Assembly (NCBI GenBank): GCA_040507245.1
Contig: JBEVVH010000001.1
Coordinates: forward strand, 1 to 64,000
DNA: 64,000 bases
Direction: 5' to 3'
Source: Thiodiazotropha sp040507245
GTDB lineage: Bacteria > Pseudomonadota > Gammaproteobacteria > Chromatiales > Chromatiaceae
Under the pieces are notes generated by a model. The model ran no database searches. It was not told where the DNA came from and saw only the letters and a program-made list of their open reading frames with translations. The position numbers and the translations under genes are program-made. Shown here one piece after another: positions 42,355-51,441 of this stretch (position 1 is its first letter; each line of letters begins with the position of its first letter).

Positions 42355-43911
42355 ATGTCACTCCATGCAGTATCCTACCTTCTGCCGGAAGACTTCGATT
42401 TAGAGGGACTGAAGGCAGCGCTTGCTGAAACGTACAGCCTGGGTGAAAACCCATCATCGAATCTTGAGCAAACCTATTACGACAGTTTTGATTGGCGTGT
42501 CTGGCTCGCCGGAGCGGAACTGCTGCATGAGGAGGGTGAGCAGGGTGGCCTGTGCTGGTCGCCGCTCAATGAAGGTTGTACCCCGCAACTTTGCCAGCCC
42601 ATGGCGCAGAAGCCCGAGTTTGCAGAGGATCTGCCACCCGGGCCGGTGACCGAGCAGCTTGCCAAAGTGCTTGAAATGCGTGTGTTGCTGCCCAAGGTGA
42701 TCATTACCCAGACACGACAGAATATCGCTCTGCTTGATTCGGAAGAGAAAACCGTGGTTCGGGTGGCCTGGGTATCGAGCGAATACCATTCGGTCAACCG
42801 CAAGCAGAGCGGACCACTGGATACATTGCTGATGGTGATGCCGCTACGTGGTTACGAAGCAGCTTTCGAAAAGGTGATCGAACGGCTTCAGGCATTTCGT
42901 CTCTCTCCCTGCGATCACAGCCTATTTCGCGCCGCTATGGGTCATTTAGGGATCAAGCCTGGAGATTACGCCTCCAAGCTGAACTACAATCTGGATCCTG
43001 ATGCCCGCTCTGATGCCACCGCGAAACGTATTCTGCTCGGACTGCTGGATACCCTGGAGGCCAACGTGGCAGGCGCCAAGGCCAATCTCGACAGTGAATT
43101 CCTGCATGACCTGCGGGTTGCAACCCGTCGCACCCGTTCTGCGATGAGTCAGATCAAGGGTGCGTTCGATCCCCAGGAGCTCGAGACCTTCAAGCAGGGA
43201 TTCGCCTGGATCGGCCAGATTACCGGACAGACCCGGGACCTGGATGTCTACCTGCTGCAGTACCATCACTATCGCACCAGTCTGCCCGCTGCGGTGCGGC
43301 CGGATCTGGATCCGTTTCATGACTATCTGAAACGACATCATAAATCCGCGCATGCCCGGCTGGTGAAGAAACTCAATTCCCCACATTTCCGAAAAATACT
43401 CAAGAGTTGGCGGGACTTTCTGGAAGCACCGCTCAGCGATCAGCCGAAAGGACCCAATGCCAAGGTACCCGCGGCACAGCTCGCGGACCGGCGGATCGGC
43501 AAACTCTACAGCAAGATCTTGCAGCAAGGGGCTGCGATCGGTCCGAACTCCCCCGGGGAACAGATGCATGAACTGCGCAAACAGTGCAAAAAACTGCGTT
43601 ACATGATGGAGTTTTTCCAGAGCCTCTATCCCAAGCCTGAGATTCGTCATCTCATAAAGCTGCTGAAAGTGCTGCTCGACAACCTGGGTGAATTTCAGGA
43701 CCTTGAGGTGCAGGCCCATTCCCTGGAGGGCTTTGGCAGCGAAATGCTCAAGGAGGGGGCTCCGGCCAGCGCCTTGATGGCGATGGGAATCCTGGTGGGT
43801 AAGCTCTATGAGAAACAGGCGCTGACCCGACGGGCCTTCGCACAACTTTTCACCGAATTCAGCAGCTCGGAGAATGAAAAAGCCTTCCGCAAGCTGTTCG
43901 GAGGGGCCTGA
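42355..43911 (+). CDS. CHAD-domain protein with N-terminal CYTH-like domain
   Basis: The 518-aa protein has an N-terminal CYTH-like region (LEQTYYDSFDWRVW, TVVRVAW) and a C-terminal CHAD domain from about residue 220, with the histidine helices FLHDLRVATRRTRSAM and MHELRKQCKKLRYMMEF. CHAD domains bind inorganic polyphosphate through conserved basic helices and localise to polyphosphate granules. ATG 42355 is chosen because the preceding 20 codons lack family character. Its stop overlaps the parA start by one base, so the two proteins are probably made together. Confidence 0.88.
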   Translation: MSLHAVSYLLPEDFDLEGLKAALAETYSLGENPSSNLEQTYYDSFDWRVWLAGAELLHEEGEQGGLCWSPLNEGCTPQLCQPMAQKPEFAEDLPPGPVTEQLAKVLEMRVLLPKVIITQTRQNIALLDSEEKTVVRVAWVSSEYHSVNRKQSGPLDTLLMVMPLRGYEAAFEKVIERLQAFRLSPCDHSLFRAAMGHLGIKPGDYASKLNYNLDPDARSDATAKRILLGLLDTLEANVAGAKANLDSEFLHDLRVATRRTRSAMSQIKGAFDPQELETFKQGFAWIGQITGQTRDLDVYLLQYHHYRTSLPAAVRPDLDPFHDYLKRHHKSAHARLVKKLNSPHFRKILKSWRDFLEAPLSDQPKGPNAKVPAAQLADRRIGKLYSKILQQGAAIGPNSPGEQMHELRKQCKKLRYMMEFFQSLYPKPEIRHLIKLLKVLLDNLGEFQDLEVQAHSLEGFGSEMLKEGAPASALMAMGILVGKLYEKQALTRRAFAQLFTEFSSSENEKAFRKLFGGA

Positions 43912-44654
43912 TGCATATTCTGGGTGTGTATAACATCAAGGGTGGGGTGGGTAAGACGGCCACTGCCGTCAACCTGGCCTATCTTGCTGCGTCCCAGAGG
44001 TATCGCACCCTGATCTGGGATCTGGACCCTCAGGCTGCGGCAACCTTCTACTTCCGTATCAAGCCCAAAGTCAAAGGCAGCAAGAAACGTCTGATCAGTG
44101 GAAAGATTGATCTGGAAGAGGTGGTCAAGGCTACCGACTTTGAAAACCTGGACATGCTGCCGGCGGATTTTTCCTATCGCAACATGGATCTGCAACTGGA
44201 AGATGCGAAGAAACCGACCAAGCAGTTACTGAAGTTGCTGCGTCCGTTGTCTCAGGCCTATGACTATGTGTTTCTTGACTGCCCGCCAAGTATCTCGCTG
44301 GTTTCTGAGAATATTTTTCGCGCTGCCGAAGGCCTGCTTCTGCCTTTGATCCCAACGACGCTATCATTGCGCACCTATGCACAGCTATTGGATTTTCTTG
44401 ATGGACACCGGATTACAGGTCTGGAGCTGATGCCGTTTTTCTCCATGGTGGATCGGCGCAAGCGTATGCATCGGGATGTCATGCAGGAACTTCAGCAAAC
44501 GGACAAAGAGTTGCTGGAAGCACAAATTCCCTATGCCAGCGACGTGGAAAAGATGGGCATTCACCGAATGCCGGTTCAGGCATTCGCTCCAAAAAGTCAG
44601 GCAGCCTTGGCCTATCAGGCACTATGGGCCGATGTCCAAAAGCGCCTGGAGTGA
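43911..44654 (+). CDS. ParA/MinD-family ATPase
   Basis: The 247-aa ATPase has the deviant Walker A KGGVGKTATAVN, motif WDLDPQAAATFYF and Walker B-like YVFLDCPPSISLVSEN. There is no parB, MinE or flagellar neighbour; the partner is the upstream CHAD gene (TGATG overlap). ParA ATPases position chromosomes, plasmids, carboxysomes or other cargo by nucleoid gradients. Role here is inferred only. Confidence 0.9.
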   Translation: MHILGVYNIKGGVGKTATAVNLAYLAASQRYRTLIWDLDPQAAATFYFRIKPKVKGSKKRLISGKIDLEEVVKATDFENLDMLPADFSYRNMDLQLEDAKKPTKQLLKLLRPLSQAYDYVFLDCPPSISLVSENIFRAAEGLLLPLIPTTLSLRTYAQLLDFLDGHRITGLELMPFFSMVDRRKRMHRDVMQELQQTDKELLEAQIPYASDVEKMGIHRMPVQAFAPKSQAALAYQALWADVQKRLE

Positions 44655-44685
44655 CGTGTTTCGTATGAATTGCGGATTCTAATCC

Positions 44686-45609
44686 ATGCCTGCGCTGGTC
44701 ATTGACAACCTGCACAAGACCTACCGTAACGGGTTCACCGCATTGAAAGGTGTCAGCCTGGTGGTGGAGGAGGGGGATTTCTACGCCCTGCTCGGTCCGA
44801 ACGGCGCCGGTAAATCCACCGCGATCAGTATCATCGCCTCACTGACCAACAAGAGTTCGGGGCAGGTGAGTGTCTACGGGCACGATCTGGATAGTGACAA
44901 GGAACAGGCCAAGCAGCGCATTGGCATGGTGCCCCAGGAATTCAATTTCAATATGTGGGAGCCGGTGATTGAGATCCTGGTCAATCAGGCCGGGTATTAC
45001 GGTATTCCGCGAAAAGAGGCTTTCGTCCGGGCTGAGGCCACCCTGAAACAACTTGATCTGTGGGAGAAGCGTCATACCCAGGCGCGTTGGCTCTCGGGGG
45101 GTATGAAACGCCGCCTGATGATCGCTCGGGCTCTGGTGCATCGTCCGCAACTGTTGATTCTGGACGAACCCACCGCCGGGGTGGATATCGAAATTCGCCG
45201 TTCCATGTGGCGTTTCATGCGTGAGATCAATCGCCAGGGAACCACGATCATCCTCACCACCCACTATCTGGAAGAAGCGGAAAACCTGTGCCGCAACATT
45301 GCGATCATCCACCATGGACGGATCATCGAACAGACCAGTATGGCCAGTTTGTTGAGTCAATTACACACAGAGGTTTTTGTCATTGATCTTGAACGTGCGC
45401 TGGATGCGGCACCGGAGATCCCGGACTATGGGGTGACCCTGTTGGATCCGCAAACCCTCGAGGTGACCGTGACCCGTGAAAAGCGTCTGAACGGATTATT
45501 CGAGGCTCTGTCCCATCACGGCATACAGGTGACCAGCATGCGAAACAAGCAAAACCGGCTGGAGCAGATGTTCATCGATCTGGTCGAACGTCCCGATCCG
45601 GGGGCATGA
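44686..45609 (+). CDS. ABC-2 type exporter ATP-binding protein (YadG-like)
   Basis: The 307-aa ATPase has Walker A GPNGAGKST, signature WLSGGMKRRL and Walker B LLILDEPTAGVDIEIRR. Its permease partner follows one base after the stop. The pair resembles E. coli YadG/YadH. Substrate unknown. It lies 31 bp after the ParA gene and may belong to the same transcript. Confidence 0.93.
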   Translation: MPALVIDNLHKTYRNGFTALKGVSLVVEEGDFYALLGPNGAGKSTAISIIASLTNKSSGQVSVYGHDLDSDKEQAKQRIGMVPQEFNFNMWEPVIEILVNQAGYYGIPRKEAFVRAEATLKQLDLWEKRHTQARWLSGGMKRRLMIARALVHRPQLLILDEPTAGVDIEIRRSMWRFMREINRQGTTIILTTHYLEEAENLCRNIAIIHHGRIIEQTSMASLLSQLHTEVFVIDLERALDAAPEIPDYGVTLLDPQTLEVTVTREKRLNGLFEALSHHGIQVTSMRNKQNRLEQMFIDLVERPDPGA

Positions 45610-45610
45610 G

Positions 45611-46378
45611 ATGTCAATTAAACGCATAGCCTATCAGACGATCGTTACCAAGGAGATCTTGCGCTTCACGCGGATCTGGGTGCAGACCATATTGCCTCCG
45701 GCCATCACCACGACCCTCTATTTCATCATCTTCGGTAAACTCATTGGTCAGAGGATCGGTGAAATGGGGGGGTACAGCTACATCGAATACATTGTGCCGG
45801 GCCTGATCCTGATGTCAGTGATCCAGAACTCCTATGCCAATGTGGTGTCCTCGTTCTTTAGCACCAAGTTACAACATTACATCGAGGAACTGTTGATCGC
45901 CCCTGTGCCTAATTGGATTGTGTTGTCAGGTTATGTGACCGGAGGGGTGGCCAGGGGACTGATCGTTGGTGTCGTGGTGACCTTGATCTCCCTGTTCTTC
46001 ACTGATCTACGCATTCACAGCTACGCCCTGACCCTTGTGGTCTTCGTGCTGACATCCGTGCTGTTTTCTCTGGCGGGTTTCATCAATGCGGTGTATGCAA
46101 AAAGCTTTGACGACATCTCCATCGTGCCGACGTTCATACTGACGCCTTTAACCTATCTGGGCGGGGTGTTCTATTCGATTGAACTGTTACCGGAGTTCTG
46201 GCAGAAATTCTCGCTGGTGAACCCGGTGCTGTATATGGTCAACACCTTCCGATATGGCTTGCTGGGGGTGTCCGATATCGATGTTCGGATCGCCCTGGCC
46301 ATTATTCTTGGGTTCATCGTGTTATTGACCTTGTTCAGCCTGAAACTGCTGGCCAAGGGTGTTGGTATCAAGGAGTGA
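45611..46378 (+). CDS. ABC-2 type exporter permease (YadH-like)
   Basis: The 255-aa membrane protein has six hydrophobic helices and the ABC-2 pattern (GGVFYSIELLPEFWQKFSLVNPVLYMVN). It forms an exporter with the preceding ATPase. Convergent to the LolA-like genes. Confidence 0.93.
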   Translation: MSIKRIAYQTIVTKEILRFTRIWVQTILPPAITTTLYFIIFGKLIGQRIGEMGGYSYIEYIVPGLILMSVIQNSYANVVSSFFSTKLQHYIEELLIAPVPNWIVLSGYVTGGVARGLIVGVVVTLISLFFTDLRIHSYALTLVVFVLTSVLFSLAGFINAVYAKSFDDISIVPTFILTPLTYLGGVFYSIELLPEFWQKFSLVNPVLYMVNTFRYGLLGVSDIDVRIALAIILGFIVLLTLFSLKLLAKGVGIKE

Positions 46379-46459
46379 CGGGGCATAGGCATGAGCCCTG
46401 ATTTTGATGATTGCTCCAGACTGATCCGCCATGCCTCAGCCTCGATGGGCTGAAGTCGA

Positions 46460-47470
46460 TCAACGTTTGATCTTGCGCAAGGTTTTCTCAGTCCAGAAAT
46501 CGTTGTCCTCATCCGTGTTGTAGTCGATCACCTTTTGTGGGACTACCGCCCAGCTCTCTTGTCCGGTACGCAGATCAACGCCGTACCAATACTTCCAGAA
46601 CAATGCACGGGGGTCACCTTTGTCTTCGCTGTTGACCAGTCCCCAGTCGCGATCGATCACTTTGATCAGTTTGCCGTCTTTATAATAGAGAGTCCGGTAA
46701 TCGGCAAAGCTGCTGGTGTCCACATAGCTGATCCGATAGTCGTACCACCAGAAATCGAATTTTGTGGTGCTCTTCAAGCCATAGACCTGTTTACCCGCGT
46801 GCCGACAGCTGCGGTTGGGTAATTCGCCAACATACCGATAGTGCTTGCCCTCCATGTCCTCGATGGCGCCCAGGCAGGTGCGCATGGTCTTTACGCCGAT
46901 CAGTTCGTGGGTTTCGTCTTCGGGTTTGCGCAAGGTTACATCACCGAAGGTGAAGACACTGCCACCCCAGGCATCATCATACTGGGGTTGGGCAAAGCGC
47001 CGGATCTTGCGCAGTTTGGGCAGCCACACCATGTAATCCTTGCTTTCATTGTCATCCTTGTACTCTGTGACCAGCATTCCGGTGCCGCGCATGTTGCCGG
47101 AGTGGAAGATCGCCAGATCCCGAGAGCGCACGGCCTCATCGGGAATCAGGTCGTAATTGTTGTTGAGATGCCGCTCCAGTCCAATGAGGGTCTCCTTGCC
47201 ACTGGACGAGCGGTTGATCAGCGCGGTCATTGTGTTACCGCGACGCAAGATGGAAAAATTCTTGAAAGCGTAGAAATGATTGGCGTAATAGACCTGGCGT
47301 GCAATCTCATCCGCATCGGGGGTTTCACCCTTGGGAGGGAGTGGAAGATTTCGCTCCACTCCGGCCCAGGCACCCAGAGGGATCAGGCAGCACAGCAGCA
47401 GCAACAGTGAGCAACTGGGATGAGTTGTATGTTTAAACCATGTGTTCGGCTTTATGAGAAGAATATTCAT
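46460..47470 (-). CDS. LolA-like outer membrane lipoprotein-sorting family protein, copy 1
   Basis: The 336-aa secreted protein has an N-terminal signal (SLLLLLCCLIPLGAWA) and the pattern of the uncharacterised LolA-like family (RNLPLPPKGETPDADEIARQ, SGNMRGTGMLVTEY, YMVWLPKLRKIRRFAQP, GSVFTFGDVTLRKPEDETHE). Such proteins are often encoded with RND-type transporters; none is nearby. A close paralogue lies directly upstream. Likely periplasmic lipid or lipoprotein handling, by family analogy only. Confidence 0.8.
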   Translation of the reverse strand: MNILLIKPNTWFKHTTHPSCSLLLLLCCLIPLGAWAGVERNLPLPPKGETPDADEIARQVYYANHFYAFKNFSILRRGNTMTALINRSSSGKETLIGLERHLNNNYDLIPDEAVRSRDLAIFHSGNMRGTGMLVTEYKDDNESKDYMVWLPKLRKIRRFAQPQYDDAWGGSVFTFGDVTLRKPEDETHELIGVKTMRTCLGAIEDMEGKHYRYVGELPNRSCRHAGKQVYGLKSTTKFDFWWYDYRISYVDTSSFADYRTLYYKDGKLIKVIDRDWGLVNSEDKGDPRALFWKYWYGVDLRTGQESWAVVPQKVIDYNTDEDNDFWTEKTLRKIKR

Positions 47471-47624
47471 AAGGATCTTCGTCGTTATTACTCAGATGGT
47501 CTCCTTACAACTACTTCGGAGTACTACTCATCAAGTTGGTTGGTGGGCTCCTTAGCGATACCGGATGTTCATTTGATCAAACCTGAAACCACTCTCATTT
47601 ACAGGTAGAGGTTAAAGATCCATT

Positions 47625-48620
47625 TCAGCGTTTGATTTTGCGCAGTGTTTTCTCGGTCCAGTAAGAACTGCTGCGATCGGTATTATATTCCACGACCTTT
47701 TGCGGCACGATGGCCCAGCTCTCCTGGCCGGTGCGTAGATCATAGCCGTACCAGTATTTCCAGAACAGTGCCCGAGGATCACCCTTTTTGTCACTATTTA
47801 CCAGACCCCAGTCCCTGTCCACTACTTTTATCAATTTACTGTCTTTGTAATAGAGGGTGCGGTAGTCGGCAAAACTGCTGGTGTCGACATAGCTGATCCG
47901 GTAGTCATACCACCAGTCGTCAAACTTTGTGGTGCTTTTCAGTCCATAGACCTCTTTGCCCGCATGACGGCAGCTTCGGTTTGGCAGTTCCCCGACAAAG
48001 CGGAAATGCTTGCCCTCAAGATCCTCGATCGCGCCCAGGCAGGTGTGGAAGATCTTTTTACCGATCAGTTCATGGGTTTCATCATCGGGTTTTCTCAATG
48101 TGACATCGCCGAATGTAAAGGCGCTGCCACCCCAGGCTTCATCCTGCTGTGGCTGTGCGAATCGACGGATTTTTCGCAGTTCCGGGGTCCAGACCATGTA
48201 GTCCTTGCTCTTGTCATCTTCCGTATATTCCGTGACCAGCATGCCGGTGCCGCGCATGTTGCCGGAGTGAAAGATCGCCAGGTCCCTGGAGCGAATCGCT
48301 TCACCGGGCTCTGATTCATAGTCGTTATTGATATGACGTTCCAGACTGACCGTGCTTTCCTTGTTGCTGGCCGATTGATTGATCAGCACACTCATGGTGC
48401 TGCCGCGCCGGGCAATGGAAAAATTCTTGAACGAGTAGAAATGATTCGCAAAGTAGACTTGCTGTGCCACTTCATCGGCGCTGGGTGCGATGCTGCCGGG
48501 AGGTAAGGGCAGGGTTCTGTCGACTCCCGCGATGGCACTCCATGAGAATATACCGCAGAGCGATGCCAGCATAGCCCGTGATCCGAGGTTCGACATGATC
48601 CGTGTGAGATGATACTTCAT
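47625..48620 (-). CDS. LolA-like outer membrane lipoprotein-sorting family protein, copy 2
   Basis: The 331-aa paralogue of the downstream gene shares long identical stretches (SGNMRGTGMLVTEY, VDTSSFADYRTLYYKD, DPRALFWKYWYG). The signal peptide ends near FSWSAIAG. ATG 48620 is chosen because its lysine gives a proper n-region; a GTG at 48632 is upstream. It begins 18 bp after the 135-aa gene, so the three genes probably form an operon. Confidence 0.8.
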   Translation of the reverse strand: MKYHLTRIMSNLGSRAMLASLCGIFSWSAIAGVDRTLPLPPGSIAPSADEVAQQVYFANHFYSFKNFSIARRGSTMSVLINQSASNKESTVSLERHINNDYESEPGEAIRSRDLAIFHSGNMRGTGMLVTEYTEDDKSKDYMVWTPELRKIRRFAQPQQDEAWGGSAFTFGDVTLRKPDDETHELIGKKIFHTCLGAIEDLEGKHFRFVGELPNRSCRHAGKEVYGLKSTTKFDDWWYDYRISYVDTSSFADYRTLYYKDSKLIKVVDRDWGLVNSDKKGDPRALFWKYWYGYDLRTGQESWAIVPQKVVEYNTDRSSSYWTEKTLRKIKR

Positions 48621-48638
48621 TGGGAGATCCACTTTGAT

Positions 48639-49046
48639 TTATAGCCGATTTTGCCTTTTGACTTCGCGGGAATACTTAAAGATGTCCTGCTTGATCTTTT
48701 CCAAGTCGCCGGTGGCCAGATAATCCTGGTGCAGCCGGGTTTGATACTCTTTCGGTAGTTTCGAGTAGAAGATATAACTGCCCGGAGATTTCTCTTTGAT
48801 GAAGCTGGAAAAGTCCTCGAGTTTCTCCTGGGGAGAACCACCAGATGCCGATTGCCCTGCAATTTTGGCGACCCAGGGGGACTCCTCGGGCGGGTTGAAG
48901 CTACCCGTGGAAAACTCTTCTACATCAGCGGTGACGGCTTCGATGTAGCTGCTGGTGTCTGCATAGGCTGACGGTCCTTGCACATTGAGTGCGAGCATAA
49001 AGGGCAGACAGAGGAGAAGTTTCCTATGACGAGTGTTGGGTTTCAC
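48639..49046 (-). CDS. secreted hypothetical protein, 135 aa
   Basis: The start is GTG 49046 behind AGGAG. The signal peptide LLLCLPFMLALNVQGPSAYA is followed by an acidic helical domain (LEDFSSFIKEKSPGSYIFYS). It is the first gene of the LolA-like operon. No family recognised. Confidence 0.7.
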   Translation of the reverse strand: MKPNTRHRKLLLCLPFMLALNVQGPSAYADTSSYIEAVTADVEEFSTGSFNPPEESPWVAKIAGQSASGGSPQEKLEDFSSFIKEKSPGSYIFYSKLPKEYQTRLHQDYLATGDLEKIKQDIFKYSREVKRQNRL

Positions 49047-49563
49047 CTGGGTGACTCCTTGTGACGCGATACGTTTTTTACTTCAATGACTGGAAGCGAA
49101 CTCCCGAGTCGTGGTTGGAGTGCGCCTGTAACACTCCGTAGTATTCATCAATGTCGTTGAGCGGCTCAAAGCGTCTGTGACCGCAAAATGTGATCTCCTT
49201 TCTTGATCCTGATCCCTGCGGAGTCAGAATTCCATTCTTGCAAACTTATGTTTTTACTTTTAAAAATGTCAGGTTAGGCTGAATTCCGAATTGTTCAAGT
49301 AATAAATCCAGCTTAACCACCTAAAAAACATAGCAAAATATTAACCATAAATGAATAGTGGAGAATACTTCGCGAATATTTTTTTCAGATTCCATCAAAC
49401 GGATCGAATCGGCCTGGCCTCTCAAAACCGACGATGTCTGCGAATCCTGATGTGTTCCTCAAGCCTCGGTATGACGGGCATATGCTGAGGGTATCGGCGC
49501 AGGAGGCAAAAAACTTGAAAAAAGAAACCGCAGCGGATTTTTTGAATTCATCAACAAGGCGGT
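49047..49563. other. AT-rich intergenic region upstream of the LolA-like operon
   Basis: About 520 bp, clearly AT-richer between 49240 and 49400. Short open frames on both strands (for example 49434-49676 plus, 49385-49579 minus) lack ribosome-binding sites and protein-like composition. It probably holds the promoter for the 135-aa gene. Confidence 0.5.
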
Positions 49564-49992
49564 TCAGCACTGTTCCCAAGGCAGGCCGTGGTAGCGCCAG
49601 CCTCCCTGGCTGCTGCGATGATGCTGATCATCCAGGTCGCCCTCGAAGCCTTCATCGACGTGAAATACCCGGATGAAGCCGCCATCCAGCAGGGCTTTTC
49701 CCGCTTCAAGCGAGCGCTTTCCGCTCCGGCAGATCAAGATGACCGGGGCGCAACCTTCATCGATGGTGCAGATGCTGCCACCGAGGAGGAGCTTGCGGAT
49801 ATCGGTAACAAAGTGAGGATTGACCGTCCAGTCCGGCTCATCGATCCAGGGGATGTGAACCGCTCCTTTGGGATGACCGACGAACAAAAACTCCATGCTG
49901 GATCGGATATCCACCAGCACTGTTCGCGGGTCATCCTGCATCATCTGCCAGGCCTGTTTCGGCGATAGGTTGTGGAGCGAGTGATCTGTCAT
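49564..49992 (-). CDS. rhodanese-like sulfurtransferase
   Basis: The 142-aa single-domain protein has the catalytic loop ILICRSGKRSLEAG with the active Cys, plus LVDIRSSMEFLFVGHPKGA and HVDEGFEG. It could carry persulfide sulfur in the cytoplasm, which would fit the sulfur-oxidising context. It is a single gene, divergent from the acyltransferase. Confidence 0.92.
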   Translation of the reverse strand: MTDHSLHNLSPKQAWQMMQDDPRTVLVDIRSSMEFLFVGHPKGAVHIPWIDEPDWTVNPHFVTDIRKLLLGGSICTIDEGCAPVILICRSGKRSLEAGKALLDGGFIRVFHVDEGFEGDLDDQHHRSSQGGWRYHGLPWEQC

Positions 49993-50127
49993 GGGTTCGG
50001 CCTCATCCGGTTGTCAGATTTAATCACTATAGTGTAGTCGGCCTGAGTTTTGCTGTTTTTGTTGAATGTCCCGCAGGTTTTCCGCGGGACTGCGGGGTAA
50101 GGCATTTTTTGTGTACAATCGGCGTCC

Positions 50128-51015
50128 ATGTTGGTGCGGATCTTCTATTACATCTGGCGTGGGATGCATGTTTTGCCTCTGTCATGGCTGCACGCGTGCG
50201 GGCGTCTGATTGGCAACCTGTTCCGACTGATTCCCAATCGCGAGCGCAACATCATAGAGACCAATCTGCGGCTGTGCTTTCCCGAAAAGTCCGAACAGGA
50301 GATCCGTGCACTGCGCAACCGCACTCTGCAGGGAATGGGTTGCACCCTGATGGAACTGAGTGCTGTCTGGTTCCGGCCACTCGATCGGGTCATGGGTCTG
50401 ATTCACTCCATTGAAGGTGAGGAGTGCTTCAACCGGGATGCGGGTCAGGGGGTGATCATCCTGGCACCGCATATAGGGTGTTGGGAACTCGTCGGTCTGG
50501 AGCTGCAACGCCGGGGACAGGTCACCAACCTGTATCGTCCGCCGAGAATGGCGATACTTGATGAGATCATGAAGCAGGCCCGGGAACGGGGTGGTGCGGA
50601 ACTGGTTCCGACCGACAACAGTGGTGTGAAGCGCCTGTTAACGACCCTCAAAGCTGGTGGTATCTCGGGTATCCTGCCCGACCAGCAGCCCAAATCGGAT
50701 AAAGGCGCCGTGTTTGCGCCTTTCTTCCACACACCCGCACTGACCATGTTGCTGGCCAACCGCTTGGCGCGTAAAACCGGTGCCCGAGTGGTGTTGGCCT
50801 GTGCTGAGCGGCTGGATCATGGCCGTGGCTATCGGGTCCATTATCTTCCGGCACCTGAAGGCATTGCTGATGAAGATCCCCTGAAGGCTGCAACGGCCCT
50901 CAACCAGGGTGTCGAGCTTCTGATAAACATGTTTCCGAGCCAGTATCAGTGGTCCTACAAGCGCTTCAGCAAACAACCTGATGGCCAGCCATCACCCTAC
51001 AAAAGCAAAAACTGA
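50128..51015 (+). CDS. lipid A biosynthesis acyltransferase (LpxL/HtrB family)
   Basis: The 295-aa inner-membrane protein has an N-terminal membrane anchor and the HX4E-type catalytic site in LAPHIGCWELVG, then YRPPR and ILPDQQP. It adds a secondary acyl chain to lipid A. Which chain (LpxL or LpxM type) cannot be decided. Confidence 0.92.
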   Translation: MLVRIFYYIWRGMHVLPLSWLHACGRLIGNLFRLIPNRERNIIETNLRLCFPEKSEQEIRALRNRTLQGMGCTLMELSAVWFRPLDRVMGLIHSIEGEECFNRDAGQGVIILAPHIGCWELVGLELQRRGQVTNLYRPPRMAILDEIMKQARERGGAELVPTDNSGVKRLLTTLKAGGISGILPDQQPKSDKGAVFAPFFHTPALTMLLANRLARKTGARVVLACAERLDHGRGYRVHYLPAPEGIADEDPLKAATALNQGVELLINMFPSQYQWSYKRFSKQPDGQPSPYKSKN

Positions 51016-51441
51016 TTCAAACCCCGCCTTACCAGCACTTGCCATGAATACTTCAAGGCATCTGCTCAGCTCATGGGAATTAAAGAGCTACCCAAACTAG
51101 CCGTTAATGTAATTGATCCGGCATCTTCTCAGATTCTGATGAAGCTGCCTGATTGATATTTTGGGTAAGCCGGCTGATCTGCCCTAGCGATCCCTGCGCA
51201 GCAGTCCATGGAGCGAGTCTATGGATTGATGCAGTCCTCCACCGGAGCAGGGAACGGCAGACGTAGGCATAAGGCAAAACCCAGGCCTTTGGCCGGGATA
51301 AATCTGGGTAGATTATCGTTCGTTGCGCATGGTCATGGGTCCAACATCACGCGTGACTGCAGAGAAGAGGTAAGACCTGTGTATTGCACCGAACCCTTCA
51401 ACACGAGACCTGGCAATCGCATCCGGCAGGAGAGGGTTTGC
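51016..51441. other. intergenic region upstream of the VWA operon
   Basis: About 430 bp. The VWA reading frame is open from 51208, but the region before 51442 is basic, without domain character and precedes a clear signal peptide, so I do not count it as coding. No other feature seen. Confidence 0.45.

Noticed and set aside
49385..49579. 64-codon minus-strand frame downstream of the rhodanese gene
   Set aside because: Contains a plausible hydrophobic word but overlaps the rhodanese end and lacks a start signal.
49434..49676. 80-codon plus-strand frame in the AT-rich gap
   Set aside because: Its second half is antisense to the rhodanese gene and composition changes abruptly; no ribosome-binding site.
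51208..51441. N-terminal extension of the VWA gene
   Set aside because: Basic and without domain character; the signal peptide begins at 51442 with a good ribosome-binding site.
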